A DNA stretch of 64,000 nucleotides, taken from Erysipelotrichia bacterium (lineage in GTDB: Bacteria > Bacillota_I > Bacilli_A > Erysipelotrichales > Erysipelotrichaceae). The stretch is taken from the NCBI GenBank assembly GCA_012520255.1, contig JAAYOQ010000015.1, forward strand, positions 32,926-96,925, given 5' to 3'. The notes under the pieces are model-generated. The model ran no database searches. It saw only the letters and a list, made by a program, of their open reading frames with translations, and had not been told where the DNA came from. Below, one piece after another: positions 33,909 to 43,958 of the stretch. The first letter of the stretch is position 1. Each line of letters starts with the position of its first letter. The translations under genes and the position numbers were made by a program.

Positions 33909-36308
33909 ATGTTTAGTAATAAAGAAGAATTTAAAACTCAATACTGTCAGACAGTTATTGAAAAGTATGGGCATGGAGTTGAGTACACCAGACCGTCTGA
34001 AAGATATCTGGTATTAGGAGAAATGGTTAAAAACTATGCTTCTAGAAACTGGAAAGAAGCTAAGGAAGCGGTAATTGAAAATCAACAGAAACAATTGTTT
34101 TATTTCTCAATGGAGTTTTTAATTGGTAGACTTCTGACAAGCAATTTAATGAACTTAGGTATTTATGACATTGTTAAAGAAGGTTTAGCTGATTTAGGTT
34201 TCGATATTAACGAAATCGAAGAATTAGAAACTGATGCAGGGTTGGGGAATGGTGGCTTAGGTAGACTGGCAGCCTGTTTCTTGGACTCTATTGCAACATT
34301 AAATTTACCTGGTCATGGAAATACTATTAGATATGAGTATGGTCTTTTCAAACAAAAAATAGAAGATGATAAACAGGTAGAAGTACCTGATATCTGGTTA
34401 AAGTATGGTAACCCTTGGGAAGTTAGAAAATCAGACAGTGCTGTTGAAGTAAAATTCTTTGGGCATGTTGAAACATTCTGGAATCAACACGGCATTATGG
34501 ACGTTAAGCATGTAGATGCAGAAATCATCAGAGCCGTACCATATGACATGGCGGTTATTGGCGCTAATAATAAATGTGTTAATACATTAAGGTTATGGAA
34601 ACCAGAAGCAAGTGATAATGCTCCGGCTGGACAGGATTTTATCCAATATATTCAAGATGTTAATAAAATCTGTCAAAATGTTTATCCAGATGATTCAACT
34701 GAAGAAGGAAGAATGTTGAGAATAAAACAGGAATATTTCTTTGTTTCAGCTGGTTTACAAACAATTATTAAAGGTCATTATGAAAATTATAAAACTTTGG
34801 ATAACCTGCATGAAAAAGTTGTTATCCAGTTAAATGATACACATCCGATTTTAATTATTCCTGAATTAATGAGAATCATGTTAGATGAATTCCGTTATAC
34901 TTGGGATCATGCATGGAGTATAGTCACTAAAACAGTTGCTTATACAAATCATACAATCATGCAGGAAGCTTTAGAAAAATGGCCAGTTGTTATGATAAAA
35001 AAGTTATTGCCGAGAATCTATATTCTAATTCAGGAAATTGATAATCGCTTTAGAGCGGAAGTATATTCAAGAACATATGATTTTGATTTAGTCAACAGAG
35101 TATCTATCATTCATGATGGTATGGTTCATATGTCGAATATGGCCAATGCAACAGCATTTTCAGTCAATGGAGTAGCAAAAATCCACTCACAAATCTTACA
35201 AGATGATGTAATGAAGGATTTCTATCGTTTATTTCCTCATAAATTTAACAATAAGACCAATGGTGTTACTCCAAGAAGATGGTTATACTATTCAAATCCT
35301 CAACTGACTGATTTGCTGAAAGAAACTATTGGCGAGGGATTTTTAACTGATTTAACGAAAATAGCTGATTTGAAAAATCATATTGAAAATCAGGAACTTA
35401 TCGATAAATTTAATGAAGTCAAACTAGAGAGAAAACAAATATTAGTTGATTATATTAAGGAAACAATGGGCATTGAAATTAATCCGCACAGTATTTTTGA
35501 TGTTCAGGCAAAACGTTTGCATGCATATAAACGTCAAATGTTAAATTGTATGAATATTATCTATCTATATCGAAAAATAAAGAGTGATCCTAATTTCACA
35601 ATGCATCCAACTACTTTCCTGTTTAGTGCGAAAGCTGCGCCGAGTTATGTGTTTGCGAAAAAGGTTATTCAACTGATCAATACTTTACAAAGAATTATTA
35701 ATAGCGATCCAGAAGTTAATAAATATATCAATGTCGTATTTATTCCTAACTATAGTGTATCGATTGCAGAAATTCTGTTGAATGCAGCTAATGTAAGTGA
35801 ACAGATTTCAACTGCAGGAAAAGAAGCCAGCGGAACTGGAAATATGAAGTTAATGATGAATGGAGCTATCACAATAGGTACGCTAGATGGAGCTAACGTT
35901 GAAATAAGGGAATGTGTCGGAGATGAAAACATCTTCATTTTCGGTAATACCGTTGAAGAGTTAAGAGTGTTAAGAAACACTGGTTATAACGCTTTTGATT
36001 ATTATCATAATGATCCAGATATCAAAAGAGTCATGGATTCATTAATTGATGGAACCTGGTCAACAAACAAGGAAGAATTTAAGAGTATTTTTGATGAGAT
36101 TATGTATAGAAATGACGAATTCTTCTTGCTGGCAGACTTTAGAGCTTATGTAGAAACACAAAGGAAAATCAATGAATTATATCAGAATAGAAATGAATTC
36201 ACCAAAATGTGTTTGAGAAATATTGCTAGCAGTGCCTATTTCTCATCTGATAGAACAATCAGAGATTACAATAATGATATTTGGCATTTAGAGGAGATAA
36301 AGTTTTAG
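33909..36308 (+). CDS. glgP: Glycogen phosphorylase
   Basis: 799 residues from ATG at 33909, after GGAGGG; an earlier in-frame ATG overlaps the glgB stop and lacks a site. Releases glucose-1-phosphate from glycogen. The pyridoxal-phosphate lysine is in EASGTGNMKLMMNGAITIG near 640. ETDAGLGNGGLGRLAACFLD near 110 and NDTHPILIIPELMR near 310 are family blocks. Length is normal. Breakdown enzyme encoded within the synthesis operon, as is usual in Firmicutes. Confidence 0.96.
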   Translation: MFSNKEEFKTQYCQTVIEKYGHGVEYTRPSERYLVLGEMVKNYASRNWKEAKEAVIENQQKQLFYFSMEFLIGRLLTSNLMNLGIYDIVKEGLADLGFDINEIEELETDAGLGNGGLGRLAACFLDSIATLNLPGHGNTIRYEYGLFKQKIEDDKQVEVPDIWLKYGNPWEVRKSDSAVEVKFFGHVETFWNQHGIMDVKHVDAEIIRAVPYDMAVIGANNKCVNTLRLWKPEASDNAPAGQDFIQYIQDVNKICQNVYPDDSTEEGRMLRIKQEYFFVSAGLQTIIKGHYENYKTLDNLHEKVVIQLNDTHPILIIPELMRIMLDEFRYTWDHAWSIVTKTVAYTNHTIMQEALEKWPVVMIKKLLPRIYILIQEIDNRFRAEVYSRTYDFDLVNRVSIIHDGMVHMSNMANATAFSVNGVAKIHSQILQDDVMKDFYRLFPHKFNNKTNGVTPRRWLYYSNPQLTDLLKETIGEGFLTDLTKIADLKNHIENQELIDKFNEVKLERKQILVDYIKETMGIEINPHSIFDVQAKRLHAYKRQMLNCMNIIYLYRKIKSDPNFTMHPTTFLFSAKAAPSYVFAKKVIQLINTLQRIINSDPEVNKYINVVFIPNYSVSIAEILLNAANVSEQISTAGKEASGTGNMKLMMNGAITIGTLDGANVEIRECVGDENIFIFGNTVEELRVLRNTGYNAFDYYHNDPDIKRVMDSLIDGTWSTNKEEFKSIFDEIMYRNDEFFLLADFRAYVETQRKINELYQNRNEFTKMCLRNIASSAYFSSDRTIRDYNNDIWHLEEIKF

Positions 36309-38270
36309 ATGAAAGATTATTTTATCAGAGCTTATCTAGATGACTATAAGCTGATCACTATTGAAATGGATATCAGTTTCTTTGGTGGTGAGTGTAATAG
36401 ATTTGATTTGATAAAAGAAGATTTAATCATCCCTTTACAATTTATCAGTAAAACAAAAAAGAATACTTATTTTGAATATAAGTATTCTTTTGATGCTGAA
36501 ATATCTGTTTCACAGAAATATGAAGTAATGGGGATAAACGGATATACTACGCCGTTAGTTTATCGTTATATTGTTAAGACAGAAAAATTCAACCAGCAGT
36601 ACTACTATCCAGATGATGATTTAGGTTCGGTAGTAGCTAATGGTATTACAACTTTCAAATTATGGGCTCCAACAGCCAATAATGTTGTTTTAAGTATCAA
36701 TGATCAATATTTTAAAATGAACAGAAATAATGTCAATGGTGTATTTTCTTTATCTTTCAACGGCGATTTGACAGGAAGTTTTTATAATTATATTGTTTCT
36801 GTTAATGGGAACACCTACACAACTATTGACCCGTATGCTAAAGCCAGTACCGCTAACAGCAAGCAGTCAGTGGTTGCTAATTTAATTAAGGCAGAGCCTG
36901 GAAATCTTGAAATTACCGAAGATCCGGTGATTTATGAATTGTGTGTTAGAGACTATAGTGAAGAAGGAACCTTCAACGGTTTAATTCCTCATTTAGATTA
37001 CATCAGTGATTTGGGAATAACGCACATTCAACTGTTGCCAGTTAATGATTTTGGAAGTGTTAATGATTACCATAAAGATGCTTATTATAATTGGGGTTAT
37101 GATCCGGTTCAGTATATGGCTTTAGAAGGGAGCTATTGTTATGACCCGACTAATCCTTTACTGGTTATTGATGAATTTAAAAATCTGTGTGATGCGATTC
37201 ATCACAAAAAAATGAAAGTAATAATAGATGTGGTATTCAATCATCATTATTATGCGATTAGAAGCAGCTTTAATAGAGTTGTCCCTTATTACTACTTTAG
37301 ATTTGATGAAAATAATAAATTTTGTGAAGGCTCTCTATGTGGAGCGGAGTTGGATACAAAATTAGGAATGTGCCGTAAATATATTGTGGATACCTTAGTA
37401 TACTTTGTTAAGCAGTTCGATGTTGACGGTTATAGATTTGACCTGATGAGTTTTATCGACATTGATACAATGTTAGAGATAGAAAAAAGCTTAAAAAATA
37501 TCAAAGAGGACATAATGTTATATGGTGAAGGCTGGATTATGGAAACTTGCGAGAAAGAAACGAAGTTAGCCAACTTTGATAATAGTGAATTAATGGAGAA
37601 TATCGGTTTCTTCAATGATGAATTCAGAGATGTCATCAAGGGCAATTCATTTGATCTTTGTGCTACAGGCTATGGTAGCGGAAATCTCTGGTTGGCAAGA
37701 AAAGCTATTGAAGTAATGCAGTCAAAGAGGTTTTATAAATCATCACAATCAATCAATTATGTAGAATGCCATGATGATATGACCTGTTTTGACAAACTGA
37801 AACATTGCTGTATCAACGAGATTCATAAACAATTAGTGAAAAGACAGAAATTATTGATTTCATGTGTCTTATTGGCTAAAGGAGTCAGTTTCTTACATGC
37901 AGGGCAGGAGTTCTGCCGTAGCAAACAGGGAATACAAAACAGCTACAATGCTCTTGACAGTGTTAATAAAATTAAACATGAACAAAAAGAAGAATTTGAT
38001 AGTGTTGTTAAATTTACTAAAGATCTGATAGAGATAAAAAAACAGTATCGTTTTGGATTGGCTGATGTTAATTATTCTGAACAGGAAGGGAGAATTATTG
38101 GTAAATATAAGGACCTGACATTTATTATTAATCCATCACAACAGGATTTTAAATATCAGTTTAATGGGAAAAAACAGGTTATCTTAAATGATAAAGGGAA
38201 ACAAGACTTTATAGTCGAAAATGAATTTATGGTTAGAAGTATTACAACTGCAATTTTAAAGGAGCTGTAA
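36309..38270 (+). CDS. pulA: Type I pullulanase (glycogen debranching GH13)
   Basis: 653 residues. Cleaves alpha-1,6 branches. The motif YNWGYDP near 261, diagnostic of type I pullulanase, is present; CBM48-like FKLWAPTANNVVLS is near 115. GH13 regions are DVVFNHHY, GYRFDLMSF (nucleophile), YGEGWIM (acid) and NYVECHDDM. The last reads HDD where most pullulanases have HDN. No signal peptide, so it acts on intracellular glycogen with GlgP. Stop of glgP and ATG are adjacent. Confidence 0.92.
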   Translation: MKDYFIRAYLDDYKLITIEMDISFFGGECNRFDLIKEDLIIPLQFISKTKKNTYFEYKYSFDAEISVSQKYEVMGINGYTTPLVYRYIVKTEKFNQQYYYPDDDLGSVVANGITTFKLWAPTANNVVLSINDQYFKMNRNNVNGVFSLSFNGDLTGSFYNYIVSVNGNTYTTIDPYAKASTANSKQSVVANLIKAEPGNLEITEDPVIYELCVRDYSEEGTFNGLIPHLDYISDLGITHIQLLPVNDFGSVNDYHKDAYYNWGYDPVQYMALEGSYCYDPTNPLLVIDEFKNLCDAIHHKKMKVIIDVVFNHHYYAIRSSFNRVVPYYYFRFDENNKFCEGSLCGAELDTKLGMCRKYIVDTLVYFVKQFDVDGYRFDLMSFIDIDTMLEIEKSLKNIKEDIMLYGEGWIMETCEKETKLANFDNSELMENIGFFNDEFRDVIKGNSFDLCATGYGSGNLWLARKAIEVMQSKRFYKSSQSINYVECHDDMTCFDKLKHCCINEIHKQLVKRQKLLISCVLLAKGVSFLHAGQEFCRSKQGIQNSYNALDSVNKIKHEQKEEFDSVVKFTKDLIEIKKQYRFGLADVNYSEQEGRIIGKYKDLTFIINPSQQDFKYQFNGKKQVILNDKGKQDFIVENEFMVRSITTAILKEL

Positions 38271-38271
38271 A

Positions 38272-38931
38272 ATGATAAATAAAAGTTGGGACGATTTTTT
38301 AAATGAGCAATTCAGTCAAGACTATTTTAAAAAACTGTCCTCTTTTTTAAAGCAGCAGTATGAAGAGAAAACAATCTACCCACCAAAGATAGAAGTTTTT
38401 TCCTCTTTTTATTTTACAGATTTAGACAAGGTGAAAGTAGTTATTTTAGGCCAGGATCCTTACCATCAGCAAAACCAGGCTTGTGGATTAGCTTTTGCGG
38501 TTAGACCTGGTGTACCTTTACCACCATCACTGATAAATATTTATAAGGAAATTGAAGATGATTTAAAGGTTAAGATGAGTAATAATGGCTTTCTGATTAA
38601 ATGGGCAACACAGGGAGTGATGTTGCTGAATGCGGTGTTGACTGTTGAACAGTCAAGAGCTAATTCTCATCGAGGAAAGGGCTGGGAAATTTTTACTGAT
38701 AATGTTATTGCTCATTTAAATAAACAGGATCAACCAATTGTTTTTCTTTTATGGGGCAATAATGCCAAAGAAAAGATGAAACTGTTAGATAATCCAAAAC
38801 ATTTGGTTTTGACCAGCGTTCATCCTTCGCCACTTAGTGCTCATCGGGGTTTTTTTGGCTGTAAACATTTTTCTAAAGCCAATGATTTTTTAATAAAAAA
38901 CGGTGTTGAACCAATAGATTGGACAATGTAA
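38272..38931 (+). CDS. ung: Uracil-DNA glycosylase, family 1
   Basis: 219 residues. Removes uracil from DNA in base excision repair. Catalytic GQDPYH is at 60-65 with D62; HPSPLSAHRGFFGCKHFSKAN near the end is the DNA-intercalation loop with catalytic His. One base separates it from pulA and from folC. There is no metabolic link with glycogen, so this is an operon hitch-hiker. Confidence 0.95.
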   Translation: MINKSWDDFLNEQFSQDYFKKLSSFLKQQYEEKTIYPPKIEVFSSFYFTDLDKVKVVILGQDPYHQQNQACGLAFAVRPGVPLPPSLINIYKEIEDDLKVKMSNNGFLIKWATQGVMLLNAVLTVEQSRANSHRGKGWEIFTDNVIAHLNKQDQPIVFLLWGNNAKEKMKLLDNPKHLVLTSVHPSPLSAHRGFFGCKHFSKANDFLIKNGVEPIDWTM

Positions 38932-38932
38932 G

Positions 38933-40141
38933 ATGTTTGAAAATGTAGAACAGGCAATTGACTGGATTATCAAAAGAAGAAAAACTGAACACCTGCACTC
39001 AGATTTTCATAATTATTTAAAACGAATGGATAATCCTCAAAACAAATTGAAATGTCTTCATGTTGGAGGAACAAACGGAAAAGGTTCCACCGTCAATTAT
39101 TTAAGGAGTATTTTACAGACTGCAGGCTATAAAGTAGGCAGTTTTACTTCACCGCACTTGAAAACACATTTAGATAGAATAAGAATTAATGATGAAAATA
39201 TCAGTGCAGAGTATTTTTTAAAGAAGGTAAATGAAAACTATGATTTGTGGCAACAATTAGATTTAACAATGTTTGAAATTGATATGTTAATTTCGATTGA
39301 CTATTTTTTAGATAATGATGTTGATTATGTAATTTATGAAGTCGGTTTAGGTGGAAGGCTTGATGCAACCAATATTATAAATCCCTTAGCTGCAGTAATT
39401 ACCAATATTGATTTGGAGCACACTCAGATATTAGGAGATACAATAGAAAAAATTGCCTATGAAAAAGCAGGTATCATTAAAGAAAAAAGTATAGTAATTA
39501 CCGCTGAAAAGAAAAAGGCAGCTTTGGATGTTTTCCAAAAGATATGCGCTGATAAGCAGGCAAAGTTAATTACTGTTCAAGATATAAGCGAGCAGGTTGA
39601 AGATAAGGGTATTAATTTTGTATATGACGGCGAAGAGTACTTTATTTCTGCAAGAGCTCATTATCAGGTTAATAATGCTGTTTTAGCCATTGAAACAGTC
39701 AAGAAATTAAACAAAGAAAACCTTCTGAATGTTAAAAAAGAAGCAATCAGGAAAGGATTGCTGACAGACTTGCCAGGTCGATTTGAAATTATCAGCGAAA
39801 ACCCAAAGATTATAATTGATGGAGCTCATAATGTTCATGGTATCGATGCCTTGCTTTCATCTTTAAAGGAAGATGAAGAATACATCTTTGTATTTTCAGC
39901 TCTATCAGATAAAAACTATAAGGTTATGTTAGAAAAACTTCTTGTATGGGGCGAAGTCATTGTGACAGAATTTGAAAGTAATCGAAAAGTTAAGGCTTTA
40001 GATTTGGCTTTAGGGCAAGATGTTTTGATTTGTTTTGATTATTTACAGGCAATTAAGTATGCGCTTACAAAAAACAAGATATTAATTGTTACAGGTTCTT
40101 TATACTTTATATCTTTAGTGCGAAATAGCTTTGTTAAATAA
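38933..40141 (+). CDS. folC: Folylpolyglutamate synthase/dihydrofolate synthase
   Basis: 402 residues. Adds glutamate to folates with ATP. The P-loop HVGGTNGKGSTVNYLRS is near residue 42; SFTSPHL near 77 and YEVGLGGRLDATNI near 140 are the FolC signatures; IIDGAHNVHG near 295 marks the C-terminal Mur ligase-like domain. It lies in the glycogen transcription unit. The promoter of glgC starts inside its last codons. Confidence 0.93.
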   Translation: MFENVEQAIDWIIKRRKTEHLHSDFHNYLKRMDNPQNKLKCLHVGGTNGKGSTVNYLRSILQTAGYKVGSFTSPHLKTHLDRIRINDENISAEYFLKKVNENYDLWQQLDLTMFEIDMLISIDYFLDNDVDYVIYEVGLGGRLDATNIINPLAAVITNIDLEHTQILGDTIEKIAYEKAGIIKEKSIVITAEKKKAALDVFQKICADKQAKLITVQDISEQVEDKGINFVYDGEEYFISARAHYQVNNAVLAIETVKKLNKENLLNVKKEAIRKGLLTDLPGRFEIISENPKIIIDGAHNVHGIDALLSSLKEDEEYIFVFSALSDKNYKVMLEKLLVWGEVIVTEFESNRKVKALDLALGQDVLICFDYLQAIKYALTKNKILIVTGSLYFISLVRNSFVK

Positions 40142-40159
40142 TTAATTGTAGTCTATAAT
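40131..40159 (+). promoter_or_regulatory. Internal promoter for glgC-glgD-glgA
   Basis: TTGTTA, 17 bases, TATAAT, overlapping the folC stop and giving a leader of about 50 bases. It lets the synthesis genes be expressed apart from glgB-glgP-pulA. Confidence 0.65.
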
Positions 40160-40213
40160 GGTAATATAAAGATTAAAAATCTATTTATAAAAATTTTAAG
40201 AAAGGACGTTATT

Positions 40214-41335
40214 ATGAAAACAGAAATGTTGGCAATGATTTTAGCAGGTGGAAGAGGGACCCGTCTAATGGAACTTACCGAAAAAGCTGCTAAACCAGCA
40301 GTTCATTTTGGTGGAAAGTACCGAATAATAGACTTCCCATTAAGTAACTGCGCAAACTCTAAAATTAGATATGTTGGAGTTTTGACTCAATACGAATCAA
40401 TTGTATTGAATTCGTATGTTTCTCAATCATCGTTTTGGGGCTTAGATGGTAGAGATAGAGGAACATTTGTTTTGAATCCTCGTGAAAAGGTAACCGGATT
40501 TAGCCTTTATATGGGTACAGCAGATGCTATTTACCAAAACCTTGACTTTATGGATCAGTATAATCCTGAATATGTCCTGATTCTATCAGGAGACCATATT
40601 TATAAAATGGATTATGATCATATGTTGGACTTCCATAAAGAAAATAATGCTGACTTAACAATTGCTGGATTAACAGTTACATTTGAAGAAGCAACTCGTT
40701 TCGGTATCATGAATACCAATAAAGATTACAGCATTTATGAATTTGAAGAAAAACCTCCAGTGCCAAAAAATAATCTGGCAAGTATGGGCATCTACATTTT
40801 CAATTATGATGTATTGAAGAAAGCCTTGACGGAAGATGCAGCAAGAGAAGACAGTGCTCATGACTTTGGAAAAAACATTATTCCTAATTTATTAAATGAG
40901 GGTAAACGTTTATTTGCTTATCCATTTGATGGTTATTGGAAAGATGTTGGAACTATTGATTCATTATGGCAAGCTCATATGGATCTTTTGGCTCAAGGAG
41001 ACCCATTAAAATTAGATGATGAAAATTGGAAAATCTATACCGAAGATATTCCAACAACTCCTCAGTTTATTGGCGAAAATGCTTGTTTAAAAGGTAGTAG
41101 CATTAACCAGGGATGTGTGGTTGATGGAACAGTAATTAATAGTGTTCTGTTTAGAGATGTAGTAATCGAAAAAGGAGCAGAAATTATTAATTCAGTAATT
41201 ATGCCTGAATCAGTAGTTAAAAGAGGAGCAAAACTTAAAAATTGCATTGTTGGAGAAAAACAACTAATCCTTGAAAATGAAGTTATAGGCAGTGATGATA
41301 AAATTGAATTATTCACTTCAAGGGAGGTAAAATAA
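40214..41335 (+). CDS. glgC: Glucose-1-phosphate adenylyltransferase, catalytic subunit
   Basis: 373 residues. Makes ADP-glucose from glucose-1-phosphate and ATP, the committed step of glycogen synthesis. The nucleotide loop [20 protein letters not shown] at 11-30 is complete; [15 protein letters not shown] near 120 holds the metal Asp, and FEEKPPVP near 180 is the sugar loop. A left-handed beta-helix forms the C-terminus. Works with GlgD encoded next door. Site AAGAAAGGA. Confidence 0.96.
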   Translation: MKTEMLAMILAGGRGTRLMELTEKAAKPAVHFGGKYRIIDFPLSNCANSKIRYVGVLTQYESIVLNSYVSQSSFWGLDGRDRGTFVLNPREKVTGFSLYMGTADAIYQNLDFMDQYNPEYVLILSGDHIYKMDYDHMLDFHKENNADLTIAGLTVTFEEATRFGIMNTNKDYSIYEFEEKPPVPKNNLASMGIYIFNYDVLKKALTEDAAREDSAHDFGKNIIPNLLNEGKRLFAYPFDGYWKDVGTIDSLWQAHMDLLAQGDPLKLDDENWKIYTEDIPTTPQFIGENACLKGSSINQGCVVDGTVINSVLFRDVVIEKGAEIINSVIMPESVVKRGAKLKNCIVGEKQLILENEVIGSDDKIELFTSREVK

Positions 41336-41336
41336 A

Positions 41337-42455
41337 ATGAAAGATATTTTAGGTATTGTTAATTTCGAAAATGAAAGCGCAAGAATTGAAGGATTATCTA
41401 ATTTCCGCTCGATTCCAGCAATGTCTTTCTTAGGAAGGTATCGTGTAGTTGACTTTGTATTAAGTAACATGGTTAATTCTGGAATTGATCATATTAAAGT
41501 TTTAATCAAAGATAAACCTAGATCTTTAATTGAACATATTGGAATTGGTTCTCATTACAACATTAACTCAAAGAGTGGTTCTTTACAGATTCTTTATTCA
41601 GATAAAAATATTACAAACAAATTGTATTTCACTGATGTCAACCTGTTGAGTCAATACTCTTCATATATTAGAGAAGCTAACCAGGAATATGTGGTTATCG
41701 CTCCTAGTTATATGATTTGTAAAATCAATTATCAGGATGTTGTTGAGCAACACATCAAAACAGGTGCAGATGTAACAGCGGTATATAAACAGGTAACTGA
41801 TGGTGATAAACATTTCATCGGATGTGAAGAGTTTGATTTAATTAACAATAGAGTCGTCTTGATGAAAGTCAGTCATGGATCAACGAGTGTTAAAAACATC
41901 TCACTGGAAACATATGTAATGCATAAAGATTTCCTGTTAGATTTAATTGATGAAGCAGCTCAGCGTTCAGCAGCGTATTCAATTGGAGCTTTCCTGGCTA
42001 ATGATGACAACATTAAATATATCAATATTCAAGGTTATAAATATGAAGGATATTTAGCTTGTCTAAATTCGCTAGAAGAATACTATTACACTAATTTAGA
42101 ATTGATTAATCATGTTAAAGCTAAGGAGCTATTCAGTCGTGATTGGCCAGTTTATACTAAAACTAACGATTCTCCTCCTGCTCACTACACTCCAAGAGCA
42201 GAAGTTAAAAACTGTATGGTCGCAAATGGCTGTGTAGTTCAAGGGAAAATTGAAAATTGTATCTTGGGAAGAGGAGTTAAAATCAAAAAGGGTGCTAGAG
42301 TTAAAAATGCAGTGCTTTTACCAAACACGATAATTGGCGAAGATGCTATAGTAGAAAATGCGGTAATTGATAAGGATGCGAAAATACTTGTAAACAAAGA
42401 AATTGTTGGTAATGACGATCAGATTGCTTATGTAAGAAGAGGAGACACAATATAA
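41337..42455 (+). CDS. glgD: Glucose-1-phosphate adenylyltransferase, GlgD subunit
   Basis: 372 residues, a GlgC paralogue. The glycine-rich catalytic loop is missing (LGIVNFENESARIEGLSNFR at that place), while the fold blocks FLGRYRVVDFVLSN and the C-terminal beta-helix (VVQGKIENCILGRGVKIKKG) are kept. In Bacillus and relatives GlgD has little activity itself but raises that of GlgC in a mixed tetramer. One base after glgC. Confidence 0.94.
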   Translation: MKDILGIVNFENESARIEGLSNFRSIPAMSFLGRYRVVDFVLSNMVNSGIDHIKVLIKDKPRSLIEHIGIGSHYNINSKSGSLQILYSDKNITNKLYFTDVNLLSQYSSYIREANQEYVVIAPSYMICKINYQDVVEQHIKTGADVTAVYKQVTDGDKHFIGCEEFDLINNRVVLMKVSHGSTSVKNISLETYVMHKDFLLDLIDEAAQRSAAYSIGAFLANDDNIKYINIQGYKYEGYLACLNSLEEYYYTNLELINHVKAKELFSRDWPVYTKTNDSPPAHYTPRAEVKNCMVANGCVVQGKIENCILGRGVKIKKGARVKNAVLLPNTIIGEDAIVENAVIDKDAKILVNKEIVGNDDQIAYVRRGDTI

Positions 42456-42457
42456 TT

Positions 42458-43882
42458 ATGAAAGGTTTATTATTTGCGGCTAGTGAAGGTTTACCTTTCA
42501 TTAAGTCAGGTGGATTGGCAGATGTTATTGGCTCTCTTCCACAATGTATCAACGATGATGAGTTTAAAGTTGCGGTAGTAATGCCTTTATACAAAAAAAT
42601 CATGGATAATTTCGAACTTGAAGAAGTCGGCAGTTTCCATGTGCAATCTGGATTGATTGATAAAGATGCTGTTCTTTATCATACAAGTTTAAATGATATC
42701 GATTACTATTTCATCAGACAGGATGATTATTTCAATCGTGATGGAATGTACGGCTTTGTTGATGATGGTGAAAGATTTGCTTTCTATAATAAAGCAGTTT
42801 TAGAAATGCTTCCATTACTACCTTTTAAAATTGATATCATTCACAGTCATGACTGGCATACAGGAATGATTCCAATCTTATGTAAACAGGAATATCGTGA
42901 TAAAAAATATCATAGAATTAAACATGTTTACACAATTCATAATTTGCTGTTTCAGGGTAATTATCCAAAAGAAATGCTTAGATATTTTAACCTGGATTAC
43001 AAATTTTATGAACATGGGGATATTAAGTTTGATGAGGGTATCAGCTTTATGAAGGCAGCTATTACTTACGCTGATAAAGTTACAACAGTAAGTGAAAGCT
43101 ATGCTAAGGAAATCCTGACAGAAGAGTTTGGGGAAAGAATGCAAGGAGTATTAGCTACTCGTCAAGCTGATTTGGTAGGTATTGTAAATGGCATTGATAC
43201 TGAAATCTGGAATCCAAAAACAGATAAATATATTCCACATAATTACAGCGTAACTGCTTTAGCTAACAAAAAGAAATGTAAAAAAGCTTTACAAAAGCGC
43301 TTAGGCTTAAGGGTAGCTGATGATGTTATGTTAGTAGGAATGGTTTCAAGATTGACCTGGCAAAAAGGTGCAGCTTTATTAATTGAAAAAATGAACCAGA
43401 TTATGGGACAGGATATTCAATTAGTTATTCTGGGTACAGGGGATAGTTATATTGAAAATCAATTAAAGAAGATTGAGTATGATTATCCACACAGAGCAGT
43501 ATTCTACTGTGGCTATTCTGAAGAGTTGGCTCATGAAGTATATGCCGGTGTTGACCTGTTTTTGATGCCGTCATTATTTGAACCGTGTGGAATTTCTCAA
43601 CTTATTTCAATGAGATATGGAACACTACCATTGGTGAGGGAGACTGGAGGTCTGAAAGATACTGTTGAACCATATAATGAATATGAAAAGACAGGGACAG
43701 GATTCTCATTCCAATACTTTAGTGGTGATGAACTGATGTATGTTCTAAAATACGCAATTCACGTTTACTATTTCAAAAAGAGAGATTGGAGAAAGTTAAT
43801 TAGAAATGCGATGAAGAAAGATGTGAGTTGGCAATTCTCGGCTGAAAAGTATAAAAATTTATACAGGTCATTGTTTAATTAA
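42458..43882 (+). CDS. glgA: Glycogen synthase (ADP-glucose)
   Basis: 474 residues, GT5 family with GT-B fold. The ADP-glucose binding KSGGLADVIGSLP motif is near 15-27; HSHDWHTGMIP near 130, VTTVSESYAKEI near 205, and the C-terminal SLFEPCGISQLISMRYGTLP near 370 with the Glu-X7-Glu region are present. Elongates alpha-1,4 glucan. Last gene of the locus, followed by a terminator. Confidence 0.96.
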   Translation: MKGLLFAASEGLPFIKSGGLADVIGSLPQCINDDEFKVAVVMPLYKKIMDNFELEEVGSFHVQSGLIDKDAVLYHTSLNDIDYYFIRQDDYFNRDGMYGFVDDGERFAFYNKAVLEMLPLLPFKIDIIHSHDWHTGMIPILCKQEYRDKKYHRIKHVYTIHNLLFQGNYPKEMLRYFNLDYKFYEHGDIKFDEGISFMKAAITYADKVTTVSESYAKEILTEEFGERMQGVLATRQADLVGIVNGIDTEIWNPKTDKYIPHNYSVTALANKKKCKKALQKRLGLRVADDVMLVGMVSRLTWQKGAALLIEKMNQIMGQDIQLVILGTGDSYIENQLKKIEYDYPHRAVFYCGYSEELAHEVYAGVDLFLMPSLFEPCGISQLISMRYGTLPLVRETGGLKDTVEPYNEYEKTGTGFSFQYFSGDELMYVLKYAIHVYYFKKRDWRKLIRNAMKKDVSWQFSAEKYKNLYRSLFN

Positions 43883-43889
43883 GAAATAT

Positions 43890-43925
43890 AAAAGATGGAT
43901 TTTGATTTTAAACCCATCTTTTTTT
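43890..43925. terminator. Terminator of the glycogen locus
   Basis: AAAAGATGG pairs with CCATCTTTT over a 15-base loop, followed by a T-run. It also lies after the converging LysR gene. Confidence 0.8.
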
Positions 43926-43958
43926 GACTTCTGACAGGTGAAAATAAATTTTAAAGTT

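Noticed and set aside
41337..42455. glgD as a decayed glgC duplicate
   Set aside because: GlgD without a catalytic loop is the normal non-catalytic partner in Firmicutes, with intact frame and fold blocks.
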